Below, one piece after another: positions 11,301 to 22,688 of a stretch of DNA of 64,000 bases. The number at the start of each line of letters is the position of its first letter. Position 1 is the stretch's first letter. The DNA lies in contig OZ038423.1 of the NCBI GenBank assembly GCA_964036155.1, positions 72,431,249-72,495,248 of the forward strand, written 5' to 3'. The DNA comes from Diploscapter coronatus (taxonomy: Eukaryota > Nematoda > Chromadorea > Rhabditida > Rhabditidae). Under the pieces are notes generated by a model. That model was not told where the DNA came from. It did not search any database and saw only the letters and a program-made list of their open reading frames with translations. A program made the translations under genes and the position numbers.

Positions 11301-11476
11301 TGGAGACGACCGACATGAACGAGAAGTTCAAATGCAAAAGAGACAGTCTCTTTCAAGAAGATGCCAAGAATAAGAACAAGTACAGTAATGAATTGAATGA
11401 GTGCATTTGGGAAGAAGCTCCTTTCAATAAATTCTCGAAGAATCAATGGTCAAACAAAATTGAATATCGTTACTGA
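11301..11476 (+). pseudogene. Orphan coding-like fragment, charged helical
   Basis: An open plus-strand frame reads ETTDMNEKFKCKRDSLFQED, then AKNKNKYSNELNECIWEEAP, and stops at RYRY-type sequence near 11,476. The residue mix is protein-like and unlike translated AT-rich noise. I find no start, donor or neighbouring exon. It may be a remnant of a decayed gene or element; family unknown. Confidence 0.25.
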
Positions 11477-11762
11477 TTTTATAAATTTAATATTAGATTT
11501 GTAAAATAAAGTCCATGAATGTTACTTTCTAAAATCTGAAAATGGAATCATTGCTGTTTGTCACTCTACAATAATTCATGGCTATCTTCATTCGCATCTT
11601 TCCGTGTGCCTTTAAAATTTATTTCCTGATATACCTATTTATTAAAAAATCGCCATGTGTGATTTCATCCAAATTGAATGCCTAAATTCTTCAATTCTAA
11701 TCATGCCACAAACCTGAATTAACATGGTTTCGATTAATGGACTTCGATGATGTTTATCCAGA

Positions 11763-11870
11763 GATGTACGCGGTCCGTAAAAATTGGGACCCGGATATTC
11801 ATTTTTTTCTGAGGCGAACCCGGGCCCGGATCCGAACATTAATTAATGTCCAGGTCCGGATTCGTACATC
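11763..11870. mobile_element. GC-rich foldback element
   Basis: The ends GATGTACGCGGTCCG and CGGATTCGTACATCC are imperfect inverted repeats. The interior is rich in CCGG-type words (cccgggcccggatccg) against an AT-rich background. It is probably a small non-autonomous element. Confidence 0.45.
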
Positions 11871-12770
11871 CCTGACTATCATTGTGTTGATTTTGATAAG
11901 TGGCAGATTGGATGTGCTTAGTTTTTATACCCTCGATTACATTGCTTGGACCCATTTCCAGGAAACTAATTTTGGAGTGGTGCCAAGTCATTCTACCGAT
12001 TTCCATGGAATGGCTATTAAAGCTTTATTCAGACCGAATCTGATTAAATATAGTAAGCGCTTTCAACTTTGTACCCTGAAGAATGATAAAATTATGTCAT
12101 AATATTTAGAAAGACGTAGAAGAATAAGTAGAAGTGGCAAGAGATAAAGCTAAAGTTTTCATAATTTTGCACTACTGGTAAAAATGTACTGAATAAAGCT
12201 GAACCACTAGGAAAAGATATGATACAAATTTGCAAGTAAATAATAACTTTACTAGGTTTGATACAAAAAACAATGGGACTCTTGGAAAGTTTAACCATTT
12301 TTCATTTTAACCAGCTTTTTTTTCCTAAAAGTGGTTGAACTTTCGAAGAAGCCAAAAGAGTCTTCACGAGAACGAAATCTACAGAGAAATGTTTGACGAT
12401 AGCTTAACAGATTTCAAGAAAAATCGGAACATTTTGGATTTCGAATGTCCGGATTTAGCTTGGCGGACTGTGGGGGTTTCTCATGAATACTTGGTGTTCT
12501 GAAAATTCGAAATAAACGAAAATCAATTCTATAAGCCTGAAATATTTCGAACATTTTTCATTCTTTTTTCATGCTAATCACAATACTAATACGTTGTGCA
12601 TAACATTGATAAAAATATGCTCCTAAAATTAAATGACTGGGATATTCATGCAATCTTATCATCGCCATTCATTTTTTTTTTGAAATTTTTGAAGATTAAG
12701 ACAATTTCTTAAGTTTTTATACTCTTCGGAGAAACATTTTCAAAATTGTTCAAATTAAAAAAAAAAAATC

Positions 12771-13583
12771 TTAAAAATCACCATTATTGGGACCGCTGAA
12801 AATCTGCGGGTTGGGTACGTTGTTGGGGGTGAGCTGTTTGACGGGGAACGTGTCGAGAGAGACGCGAAGTGATCCGGTCGGATCGTGCGGGACATTTTGA
12901 AGGGTTACAGATGAGGCATGCGGGACGTTCGAAAATGGGGGTGTCAGAGCGCGGTTCACTCTGGAAGGAGGTTCGCACAGCGATGTGCAGGGATTACTGT
13001 AGTACGTCTGAGACGGCGAGTCCTGAGGTGAAAAAGTAGGCGAGAAAGTAGGTGAGAACGCTTCTGAAATATGCAAGCAATAGTTGTGACGCCTTTAAAA
13101 TGGCGTATCGAGCTCTCCTTTTATACATGCGATAAAACTAGTCGCGCTCCAATCCTAAAATTCTTGCTTCAGTCCAAAGTGCGAGTATCGTCTTTTTCTC
13201 CTTCAGAAAGGCGAAAGCGCTCATTTTATATTGGAGCCGAGATTTTGGGATTGGAGCGCGACTAGTTTTATCGCATGTGTAAAAGGAGAGCTAGAGAATA
13301 AAGACGACATCACTATGTGAATCTATTTGCATTACAACAGTAATTTTCGAATTTTATATTGTGCAGCTTATCTTCATTCACTAAACTTGAACATTGTAGC
13401 AATCATAATTTGGGAGCGCGCATTCTCGTCAAATTATATGGATTCACTCAGGATAAAGATGCAATTTCTGCAAAAAATTCCAAGCCAAGCTCTTTAACCA
13501 TTTGACTAACCTGCCCTCGAATAGACGTCCGGCTGATTGGCGGTAACTTTGAGTCGCTTGACGACGGACGCGTTGTCTTCGAG
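12771..13583 (-). CDS. Two exons: probable 3' extension of the PC-esterase gene
   Basis: Exon 13583-13511 (acceptor GAATATTTAG, donor GTTAGT) reads LEDNASVVKRLKVTANQPDV and joins in phase to exon 13063-12771. The second exon is Pro/Ser/Thr-rich (EAFSPTFSPTFSPQDSPS...) and stops at NNGDF. The first exon starts in phase 0. It therefore fits after a donor GTTAAG inside the last PC-esterase exon (GGCAAA|GTTAAG), which would replace the KA-stop end at 14,005. PCED1-type proteins often have a disordered Pro-rich tail, so extension is more likely than a separate gene. The intron between the two exons carries a perfect-looking MITE (13,111-13,292). Confidence 0.5.
13111..13292. mobile_element. Long-arm foldback MITE
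   Basis: A 182-base element whose arms of about 50 bases are nearly perfect inverted repeats. Both read AGCTCTCCTTTTAYACATGC, then GATAAAACTAGTCGCGCTCC, then AATCC, from the two ends. It sits in an intron or 3' region of the PC-esterase gene. Confidence 0.75.
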
Positions 13584-14004
13584 CTAAATATTCGACAAAA
13601 TATCCGAATGAGTTTTCCTTTTGTAATGATTGAAATTCTACAATGGAAACATTCAAAATTGCAAGTTTTTCGTTTTTAGAATACCATGTCATGACGAAAA
13701 ACGGTTAGAACTCAAGTTTCTAGATTTCTAGTTATATTTTTCAGTAATAAAAGACCACCTATAAGAAGAAAGATAAGGAAAATATAATTTTCGAGACTAA
13801 ATGCATCCTCTTTTCAAAAATACTAAATTGCCAGTTGAGTACTGCAGTCCCACAAAGATGTAGACGAAGTATGTGTACTGTGTAGAGGCTTAGAAGTTAG
13901 ACCAAGATGCGAGCGAAAACGTTGGTTAACTGATAGAGTGGGAGTATTTATAGAGACCGAGGATGAGGTATGCAATTAGGTAAGGTGAGATTATTGTCTT
14001 TAAA

Positions 14005-17000
14005 TTATGCCTTAACTTTGCCGACCTTATCGAGACTGTGTTTCCTCTTGTGTTGGTTGCTGTGTCCGGGACAGTCGATGGTGTCTGACTCGTCGAGCGA
14101 CTCGTACAGCTGGCTCATCGCCATTTCCAGCCGTCGACTCTCTTGCAGAGACAGGGCAGGTCTCGCTTTCACCGACTTGTCCATCACCAAATGCTAAAAA
14201 TAGTGTCCGATTTTATTTTTTTTGCCTTTTCCCCTTTAACATTAGGTTTTTAGATTTATATTTTTACCTATAATTTTTTACTTTTATCACAAATCTTAAG
14301 AAATAAGTTTTCTCATTCTTAATATTCTTTTTGATTTAAAAAAATGTTTACCTGATATTTGATCCCGTTATACCTCTCAATGTAAGCCTTCTGGAAGAAC
14401 TTCTTGAAATATTCCTCCTGAAATTAAAAATAAACAATTAAACTCATTAAAAGATAGAAAAAAAACCAACGCAATTGTGCAGATGGCTGTGTTTGACGGT
14501 GATATTGTCGCAGAGCCTGGTGTCGAATCTGTGCTGCAGGGCCAGACACGCACGCCCGATCCGAATCATGTCACGCATCAGCGGAAGCAGCTCGCTGGAA
14601 TTGTACCTTCTTATTCAATTAAATTGATTTATTTTGAATTTTATCCAAAAAACGCTCAAATTCTATTCAGTCGAAAATCTTTTGAGAACATCTTCTGTTC
14701 AACAGAATTTCTCTGTAGAAATGTTATTAAAAAACCCCTAGGTTTGTCATTTTTCATTATTTAATTTTCAAGCCCACTTGATATCTTCCGAATCGATGAC
14801 CTTCGTTCGGATTTCCATCTGAAATTTGCAAGGTTTCTAACACATTCGAGAATTAGTTTTCAGAAACTTGCAAAGTTTCCGAAATTTTCAACCTGCAATC
14901 TTTCCACCCAGTTTCCATGCCTCTTGCCACCAATGCTAGTGGTCGTGTCCATGGTCTGCAGGAAATTCGCCGCCGCCCTCCAGAGGCGGTCATGGGTAAA
15001 TTTCCTAAACAACCAAGCATTATTTTTATGTCAAGATCACTAACTCTCATTTTACTAACGAAAAGTCCTAATCTGAATTTTTGGTACCCCTCACTTACAA
15101 GTCCATAAGATAAAGAAAAAATGCTTTATCGTTTATTTTTAGCCCAGCCAATAATTTTATAACATACCCACATATTCTCGTTAAGATAAAAAACCACTTC
15201 CATTTTTTGAATGTCCGGCTCCGCTCCCTTTTCTAAGTCACGCCCACTCACGTAGTCATTCCGAGAATTTTCCTGTTGATATCGGGCTCCGGCTTCACAT
15301 CGACGCTGAACATCTTAGCCAGATGACCGATCAGCAGCTGCGTCATCACTCGCGTTCCCACACGATCCCAGTGAACCCCGTCCGGTCTGAAAAATGCCGT
15401 AATCTTTCAAAACCTACAGTAATAAATAAATAATTTTCTATAAAATAAAAGATCCAGTAAAAATTTGAGTAATTCTAAAAAAACAGTAAATTTTTCTTAT
15501 AAGATAAAGAATTCTTTGAAAAACTACACTAATTTTTATGAAAAATGAAATGATTCTTTGAAAGCTACGGTAATCTGTCGAATAATTGAAGAGCCATTTG
15601 AAAATGATAGAAATTTTTTTCCATAAAAAGAACCTTTTATTTTTTAAGAAAAAACTACAATAACCCAGACTCACTTTCTGAAAACCTGGAGTGCATGATT
15701 TCGCAAGTAGAAGCCCAGGTCCAAAACATCGTAGCCCGCATTTCTTACAACTTGCGCGGCACGAAACTGGCCTTCCATCACCAAGCAGCTGAAAGATAAT
15801 TAGGGTAAATAAAGGAGATAATTAAGTTAATTAAATAAGATAATTATGCTAGTTAAGTGAGTTAATCACCTGTAGTATTTCTTGTCGCCCTGGACGTCCG
15901 CTTTGGCGAGGAAGCCGCGATCCTTCTGCGGGATCTGGGGCCACGGGAAATTGATCCAGAGGAACTGAAAATAAAATGATCACTTTCTCAAAATTTTTAA
16001 ATTTATTTTCAATTTCCGATTTTTCCTCAAACTTCGTTATCTCTTTTCTAGAATTTTGATCTCTTTTCCAACTTTTGAACCCTCTTCCAGAGACCTACCT
16101 TAGTGATGGGCCTGAGCAGTCTGAGCCTCCTGAGGAACATGGAGAGTCTGTCGATGTACTCCTCGTGAATCGACTTCTCGATCGTCATCTCATTGAGTGT
16201 TGCGAAGTGGTAGTCTTTGTACCTGAAATTATTTATTCTTTTGAATGTTTAAATTCGAAATATCCTTTTAAAATTAAGGTTGTAAAGGTCCGACTCGAAA
16301 TTCTTTGGCTGGTAGAGAGCCAAGATTTGAAACATTTAAAATATCAGGGTCCAATCAAGAAATTTTCGGTCCGATTTTCAGCCTTGCTTATTTTTTAACT
16401 TTTTATTTTTAAATTAGAGCACTATTTTTAATCTTTATTTTATTTTTCTAGTCAATTTAATTTATACCTCGTCAGATCCCAGAGCGCGCTGTTCATGATA
16501 ATCACGTCCGGATAGTCGCCGTTTTCGGGGCTTTTCAGCAGGAAATCCATCATCTTCGAGGTTAGATCTGTGCGGATGCATCTGAAAACTCATTTTATTT
16601 TTTACTCGATTTTTTGCAACCTCGTAGTGAAAATGAACTGAATGAGGCAGTCCTCGACACAGTACTCCCTGGCCTGATTGAACAGACGATCTGAACTCAG
16701 CATCAGCACGTCAATCTGAACGGATTACTGTATTTTTTATTCAAGATAAAAAATGTTGATATTTTCTGACCTGCCTGTCTCCCATATGACTGTCCTCAAC
16801 TTTTTCCCCGAGCGTCTTTTCCTAAAATGCTCATTGCTCAATACATTCAGAAAAAAAATCTAAAATTTCATTATCTTTTAGAAAAGAAGTAAATAATACG
16901 ATTTTTATCGTTTCATTCAAAATCTCTAAAAATTGTCTAAACTGTTTACCGGCGTGAAGAAGTCAGTGTTGTGGATGGTGAGGAGATCTTTGTACAGCCC

Positions 17001-18367
17001 CCGCATGATCGAGTCTCCGACCATCAGCACGTGGACGTTGTGCAGCAGCGTCTGCACAAATTCCGAGTCGAACAGGAACAGATTTCTGTAAACTATCATA
17101 ATTTTCAAATTATTTTAGTTTTTTTTCGGAATAAATCTAATTTCGCTTTTAATACATTTAGAAATTTCAGAAACTCTTAGAGAAAATGTGTTGATGAAGA
17201 ATAAAAACTTTATGAAATGATCAAATTAACTGATATTCGAACAAAGTATATTTTCAAAGCCAAAATTGAATTAAATCAAATTTCCCATAGGTAATTTCAA
17301 AAATTTAACATTGGCTCACTTCAACCCCTCCGTAGTCTTGTCGTCCATGGCATTGATGACATGCCTGAAATTTTAAATAATAAAATAAACCACCTTCACC
17401 TCTATCTTCAGATATAATTTCAGCACTAAATAATGCTCAGAATAATAACCTTCATTTTGAAATAGGCCTAAAGAAGTTCGATAATTTCTTCGAAAAATAG
17501 CTAGCGTTTTCTAAAGATTTTAGATCAAGGGAGAAAGATCGTCAGAGACCCACGTGTTATCTACCTTCCTATATCTTTTCACCTAACGAAAATGCTCCCC
17601 AGGTTTGATTATTTTCTTATCAATTTACGGGGCTTCGAGGATGGCCTTGTAGCACTCGACCATCACATCGTCCGCGCCCCGCGCCGGATTGTTCCATTTG
17701 TCCAGGTAGTTGCACACGTTTTTGAACTGCAAATTGGCGTATAATAAGTGATGGAAGGCCGTAGGTCAGACCTAGAAGGGTCATAATTCAGGCTTAGCTA
17801 AGACCTAAATCAGACCTAACCGGAATTTCAATCAAACTTAGGCCTGGCTTAATCTTTCCTAACTAAGTAAAATCTATATCAGAGTAACCGAGAATTATCC
17901 CAGTATTTAAAATGAATAACTAAGGTCTAGGATCTGACTTTCTGGCTTGAGTTAGAGATAAGAATTCCAGTTTAATAGTTCTTACCTGGAAATTGGTCCT
18001 GCCCGTGTCCAGAACCACCTGCTGCTTCGTGACCGCATTTATGCGGCTCACCTGAAATAGTATGGTAAAGGATAGGATAGAACTCAGAAAATGGGGTGTA
18101 TGCCACTGCGCACCAGAATTTTTGTGCGCAATGGCCGTTCCCCAGAAAAAATATGGCACTCAATATCTAAGAAATTTCTCTTTATAAGAGCGAAGATTTT
18201 TTTCTGATCAAGAAGCAACTTTTTATGAAAAGATCAACCCTTACAATCTCCAGGGCGTTGGCATTTTGTGCACTTGGTGCATTTTGCACGGCCTGTTCGG
18301 GACTGGGCATGGACCGACTTCTCTCCTCGTCGTTCTCGGACGGCGATCCGAAGGGAAACACCGTCAT
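14005..18367 (-). CDS. PC-esterase (GDSL/SGNH acyl-esterase), PCED1/FAM113-like
   Basis: About 17 exons on the minus strand, about 575 residues, in phase along the chain. After a Ser/Pro/acidic N-terminus the fold opens with VLMVGDSIMRGLYKDL. This is the GDS block with the nucleophilic serine near residue 136. Next come VDVLMLSSDRLFNQ-type and DVIIMNSALWDLTRY strands. The closing DGVHWDRVG block carries the catalytic Asp/His (near 356-359). The PC-esterase family is related to Cas1p-type sialate or polysaccharide O-acetyl enzymes, but PCED1 members have no proven substrate. The region after the esterase is helical and charged (LLPLMRDMIRIGRACLALQ, EEYFKKFFQKAYIER) and not a domain I recognise. 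One intron carries a 51-base palindrome (18,093-18,143). The start at 18,367 is the first ATG of a clean 41-codon exon. Confidence 0.87.
18093..18143. repeat. Intronic palindrome
   Basis: Arms GGGGTGTATGCCACTGCGCAC and GTGCGCAATGGCCGTTCCCC pair across a 10-base loop (cagaattttt). It lies in intron 1 of the PC-esterase gene. Similar in style, though not in sequence, to the palindrome at 20,101-20,150. Confidence 0.55.
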
Positions 18368-19375
18368 TTTGCTGAAACCTGGCCAGAATTAAAAAAAAAA
18401 ACAAAATTTTTACAAAACAAGGTTTCGGTTATTTTCAGATTCGAAAATAGCACGAGGATCTAGAAATGTCTGATTTGATCAGAAGAGATATCGATTTTTT
18501 CAGAAATAAATCAAAACATTGAACAAATTCTATTGTCTGTGACCTTTTATCAAAAATCAAACCAAATCGATTTTTCGAAATAAGACAAATTTCGAACTAT
18601 TTCGAAGATTTTAAAAAAATTGTAAGACGCTAATCTCAATCAGAACTACGCGAAGCTGAAAATTGAAGAAGAACCGAGATCGAAATCTAAATAGAAATTT
18701 CGTGCAGTGCTGATTCTATGATATCTAAAAACTTGATCCAAATTTGAAAAAATTAATTTCGCCAAAATAAACATCAGAAAGTATTCACGATTTTACGCGT
18801 AAAATCGACTTCAATTTCAAGAAGGCTCCCAATTTACATCACCTTTATTTACTTGTGAAGAGCGGTGATAACACAACAAAAACAACGAAATACAAAATAC
18901 AATTAAAAATAAATAAACACAAGAAAATCAATAAAACAGAGTAGTATAGGATAAAAACGGATCAAAAATGGTGTAGTTGATGGATGAAAGGTTAACAGTA
19001 CAAACCTAGCTCCAAATTCCTCTTGAAAATAAGTGGTACAAAATCGGGAGATAGCAACAAAACACAAGGAAGAAATGAGCATTTTGGTAAATGTTGCCAG
19101 AAATGGTCAATCTTATAGTTACTATTTACCAAAAACGGTTTAAGTATGATAATAGAAGAGACGATAAAACTAATCGACTAGCGATTTTCAATTATTATAA
19201 GGTGCATAAGGATAAAATGTTTTAGGAATAAAGAATAACATTGGGTCTGAGAGCATTGTTACCAAAGTAGAGAAATAGTATAGGAAAAAGATAGCGTCGG
19301 GCAATAAGGTACTTGCAGTCATAAAATAGGGACAAAAGTAAATTAAGTGAATCTGGCGTAATTTTGGGATCAAAT
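18368..19375. other. Intergenic region
   Basis: About 1 kb between the STAR gene stop and the PC-esterase start, both on the minus strand. It is AT-rich with no exon signals. The distance is longer than usual within a nematode operon. Confidence 0.5.
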
Positions 19376-21573
19376 TCACATGTAGGGGCGACGCATCGCC
19401 ATCATCGCGAACAGTTCCTGCATCTTGGTGAGGTTTTCGTCGCTGAAAAATCAGTAATTTTAGTTTTTCAAACAAAAACTTCAAAATTTGATGCTTCAAA
19501 TTGATCCACAATTGCCATCTTTCCAAACCCACCCCTTGTCGTGTTGGTCGCAGGCAGTGATGTTGGTGAGCATGAGCGGGTTGAGGTTTCTGGTCGGATC
19601 GATCAGGCAGGTGAAGTCGAGCTAAGTTTTGCTTATTTTTAAAAATCTCATTGAGCCTTTCATTTTATCCTTTTTCCGAAGGTTATGAACTTTTCCCGAT
19701 TTTAAAATTCGATTTTTTCAACTTTATCATGTTTACAATCCTCAAGTTTCTCATCATTTATCGCTTTTTGCAAATTTATTAACTCTCCAAGATTGTTTTT
19801 CCAATTCCGTTATCCTTTACCTGCTCCTGAGGTTTCTGATATCCGCCGATCTTCCTGAGCAGTACCTTGGTGGCGGTCGAGGGGCGGTACGTGCCGTTGA
19901 TGATCGACAGCTCCACCAGCTGCTTTCTCTTCAGCTCATCACGACCCTCGGGCTGCAAGTTCGACAATCAAATAATCTGGTTTTAGATATTGTTCCTGAC
20001 AATTAATTCTAACTGTATTTTGCTTCGCTCAAAAATAGATAAATCCTGATTTGGTATATCCAGAATCATTTTCAAAGTCTCTAGAAAACTAGTCAACATC
20101 AGGGATGTTGGCGGTGCAGTAGAATGGCGCACCGCATCGCAAACATCCCTAGTCAAAATTCGAACTTTCCTTCTAGTTTAAGGTTTCATATAACTCCTTC
20201 TCAGCAGATTTGCAAATAAATAACCGCATCTGCGGTTGGTAATTTTCGAAAAAAAAAAAAAGCTGAAAATGTTTCTCATCAAATTGGATATATAAAATTC
20301 CGTCAACTAACCGGGGGATTGAGCAATTGCTTGATGCGCGTGATCGCGTTGCCCATCTTCAGCTTCGCGGGCTCGGGGAAGTCCTCTACCTGAAAATTGA
20401 AGCTTGCCTTTTCTAATTTTCTCTATTCTTCTATCTTTCTTCGTCACTTTTCATTCTCTCCATAATTTCCCCCATCTTTCTTCCTAACCTGGATTTGCAC
20501 GTGCAGAGGCATGTCTGGATCGGTGCGCGAGCCCTGGTACATGCGCGACGAGCCGCGACCGCGGACCACTGCAAAATTCGAATTTATTTTTCGTGTAAAT
20601 TACCGTAATATCGAATGAATTATGTCAATTTTTTGGACACTGTAATTATTTTGGTCGTCCTTTTACAAACAAAAACGAGAAAAATACTTTCGTTTCTAGA
20701 TTTCCCATTTTCTTCCAACTCACTGATCTTGCAGCCGGTCTCATCCTCGAGCTGTTTCGCCGTCATACCACGCGGCCCCAGAATGCGACCTACGAAGTTG
20801 TACTGCAATTGAAAATTCAAGTAATCGGTAAATTGCCGTAGTCCCATCAAACTACAGTAATACTCCAAAATAATTTTACTAAAATTACCGTAATCCTCAG
20901 AGTAATTTTTGAGCTACAGTAACCCCCTAAGCGTTTCTCCAACCTTGGGGAACTTGTCGACGGGCACGTGGATGATCTCCGAGAGAGTGACCTTCTGACC
21001 GCTGCCCGAGTGCTGCGAATGCGGTGGCAGGTGGTTGTTGTTCGAGACGCGACGCGGACAGAAGTTGGTGGTAGACGCAGAATGACGCGACTTCGAAGGC
21101 GAGTCTGAATTTTTTGTTCAACCTCTGTGCAAAAAAAAACGTATCAAAATCTTTTTCTTTTATAATATTTACTATTTTTTAAGATCGTCTGTCATCTATT
21201 TTCCTTGGACAAACCGAGTTTTGCATCCCTGCCTTCCCCCAAATTGGTAGGGCTGGTGCTGAGCAGTCCGTCGCCGGAGGCCAGACCAAAGATGGCAGAC
21301 ATCTGGACGGGAATCGGCCCGATGAAGGACGGGGTGACGGTGCGTGCGTAAGCCGGGGGCACAGGAATCGAGGTCGAGACGGGACCAGATGTGAAACCGT
21401 CGCGGAACGCTTTGCCGTTTACGAAGTCGCCGCTGTTCGAGATGAATCCTGAAAACAAATATTATCGATTTTTAGGGTTTTGATCGATTTGTGGAATTTC
21501 CAACTGTCGTCCCTAACTCACCTTCACCCGCTACGAATTTCGCTGTGTTGTTGCTTTTGTACCCACCACTCAT
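19376..21573 (-). CDS. STAR-family KH-domain RNA-binding protein (GLD-1/quaking-like)
   Basis: Nine exons on the minus strand, about 323 residues. The KH domain begins at [16 protein letters not shown] and runs through [20 protein letters not shown] and [15 protein letters not shown] to [20 protein letters not shown]. The GPRG loop that contacts RNA is intact. A QUA2-like segment follows ([20 protein letters not shown]), almost identical in wording to GLD-1/ASD-2/quaking proteins. These bind ACUAA-type motifs in mRNAs and control splicing or translation. The N-terminal 90 residues are Ser/Gly/Pro-rich with no obvious QUA1 dimerisation region. The insert after the second KH strand is short (about 15 residues) compared with quaking. 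The C-terminus ([18 protein letters not shown]) is lineage-specific. One junction uses a weak donor (CTCG|GTTTGT) chosen because it alone keeps phase. Confidence 0.9.
20101..20150. repeat. Intronic 50-base palindrome
   Basis: AGGGATGTTGGCGGTGC at the left pairs with GCACCGCATCGCAAACATCCCT at the right. It lies in a STAR gene intron. The 'acatccct' end recurs at 11,866 and 3,634 next to other repeat-like sequence, so these may be ends of one family. Confidence 0.55.
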
Positions 21574-22688
21574 CTTGCCGTTGATTTCTGACAACGCGAA
21601 GCGAAGAAAACTGAAAGTCTACTTTTAAACTGGAGAAAACCAGGAAAATCACCCACGCAGACGCACGAAAGTCATAAATGAGCGAAAATGAGATTTTGGG
21701 ATTTTACGTAAATCACATCAAAAAAAATTCGCATCTAACCTTCAAGCGTAAAAACCATCTTTCATTGCTTTTACAGAAAACGACTTTATTCTCGTATCCC
21801 GTGTAAAATATTGGAGTCTGAAGTCGAAGACAATCACGAGAAATCACGAATTTTTGCACGAAATGGGGAAAATAAATTATCTGACGAGTAGTAAAACGGG
21901 AGGAAAGCGGATAAAAATCGAATTTTTGAAGGGGAGTTTTTCAAACTTGCGAAATTTTCTTGAAATTTGAAAAACTTCACCATCAAAAATAACACAGCTG
22001 CAAAATTCTCTCATAGAATTCAGAAAAACGATAAATTCCATCGATTGCTCAAAAATTTTCTAGAAACTAAAGAAAATCGACGAAATATGGATAAATTATT
22101 ATCAGACTTCTAAAAAGCCGACTCGTAGAATCCCCAAATCGACCCATAGAAAATAGCTTATCTTTTCGAGAGAGACAAGATATACTTTTCCCCCTCAATA
22201 TGACGCACTATCTTTCTGTGGGTCGATCTTTTAATTTTTGCGGGTCAAGTTTTGAGAAGTTCTATTACTACCGTAATCTTTCAGAAATAAAGAACTACAG
22301 TATATCATTTCACGTAATGAGACCCACAAAAAACGATAATTTGAGAGGAAAATCGAATAGTTGTTCTAGAAAATTCCAAAAGAGCTAGGGGAAAATGTTG
22401 GCGAAATGGCTGAGGAGTATTTTTAGAGAAAATAAAATATTTCGAATGCCTACTTGGAAAAAAGATAAAATCTCTCTAGATTAGTAGTACTTGGAGCGAC
22501 TATTTGATGAATTTTGCATGGAGTAATAATGAGGCTTTGCACCAAAATTCTTAAATCTTTTCACAAATTAGCTTTAGAAATATGATCCTTATATTCAAAA
22601 TGGCTTACAAAAATGTGCAAAGCCCTTACAGATAAAAATTTGAGTGCTAAGAATTCTGGACCAGTTATAAATTTCTCCAGGTTGAAAA
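21574..22688. other. Intergenic region
   Basis: Between the RER1 stop and the STAR start, both minus-strand genes. It holds an open plus-strand frame at 22,200-22,388 that has no splice context and looks like noise. The nearest upstream ATG context of the STAR gene is TTGTCAG followed by 15 bases, a weak spliced-leader acceptor. Confidence 0.45.

Larger units (their letters stand above)
10251..12770. other. Intergenic region with repeats and fragments
   Basis: Holds a palindromic 'cttatcactgataa' motif near 10,350 that recurs as 'cttatcagtgataag' near 10,443, an inverted repeat AAAGGGGCG...CGCCCTTT at about 10,745-10,799, an orphan coding-like fragment at 11,301-11,476 and a GC-rich foldback at 11,763-11,870. 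No complete gene is seen. Confidence 0.45.

Noticed and set aside
13444..13692. Homeodomain-like basic stretch (RRQRVRRQ) on the minus strand
   Set aside because: It is an out-of-phase reading of the 13,583-13,511 exon, which joins the next exon in another frame.
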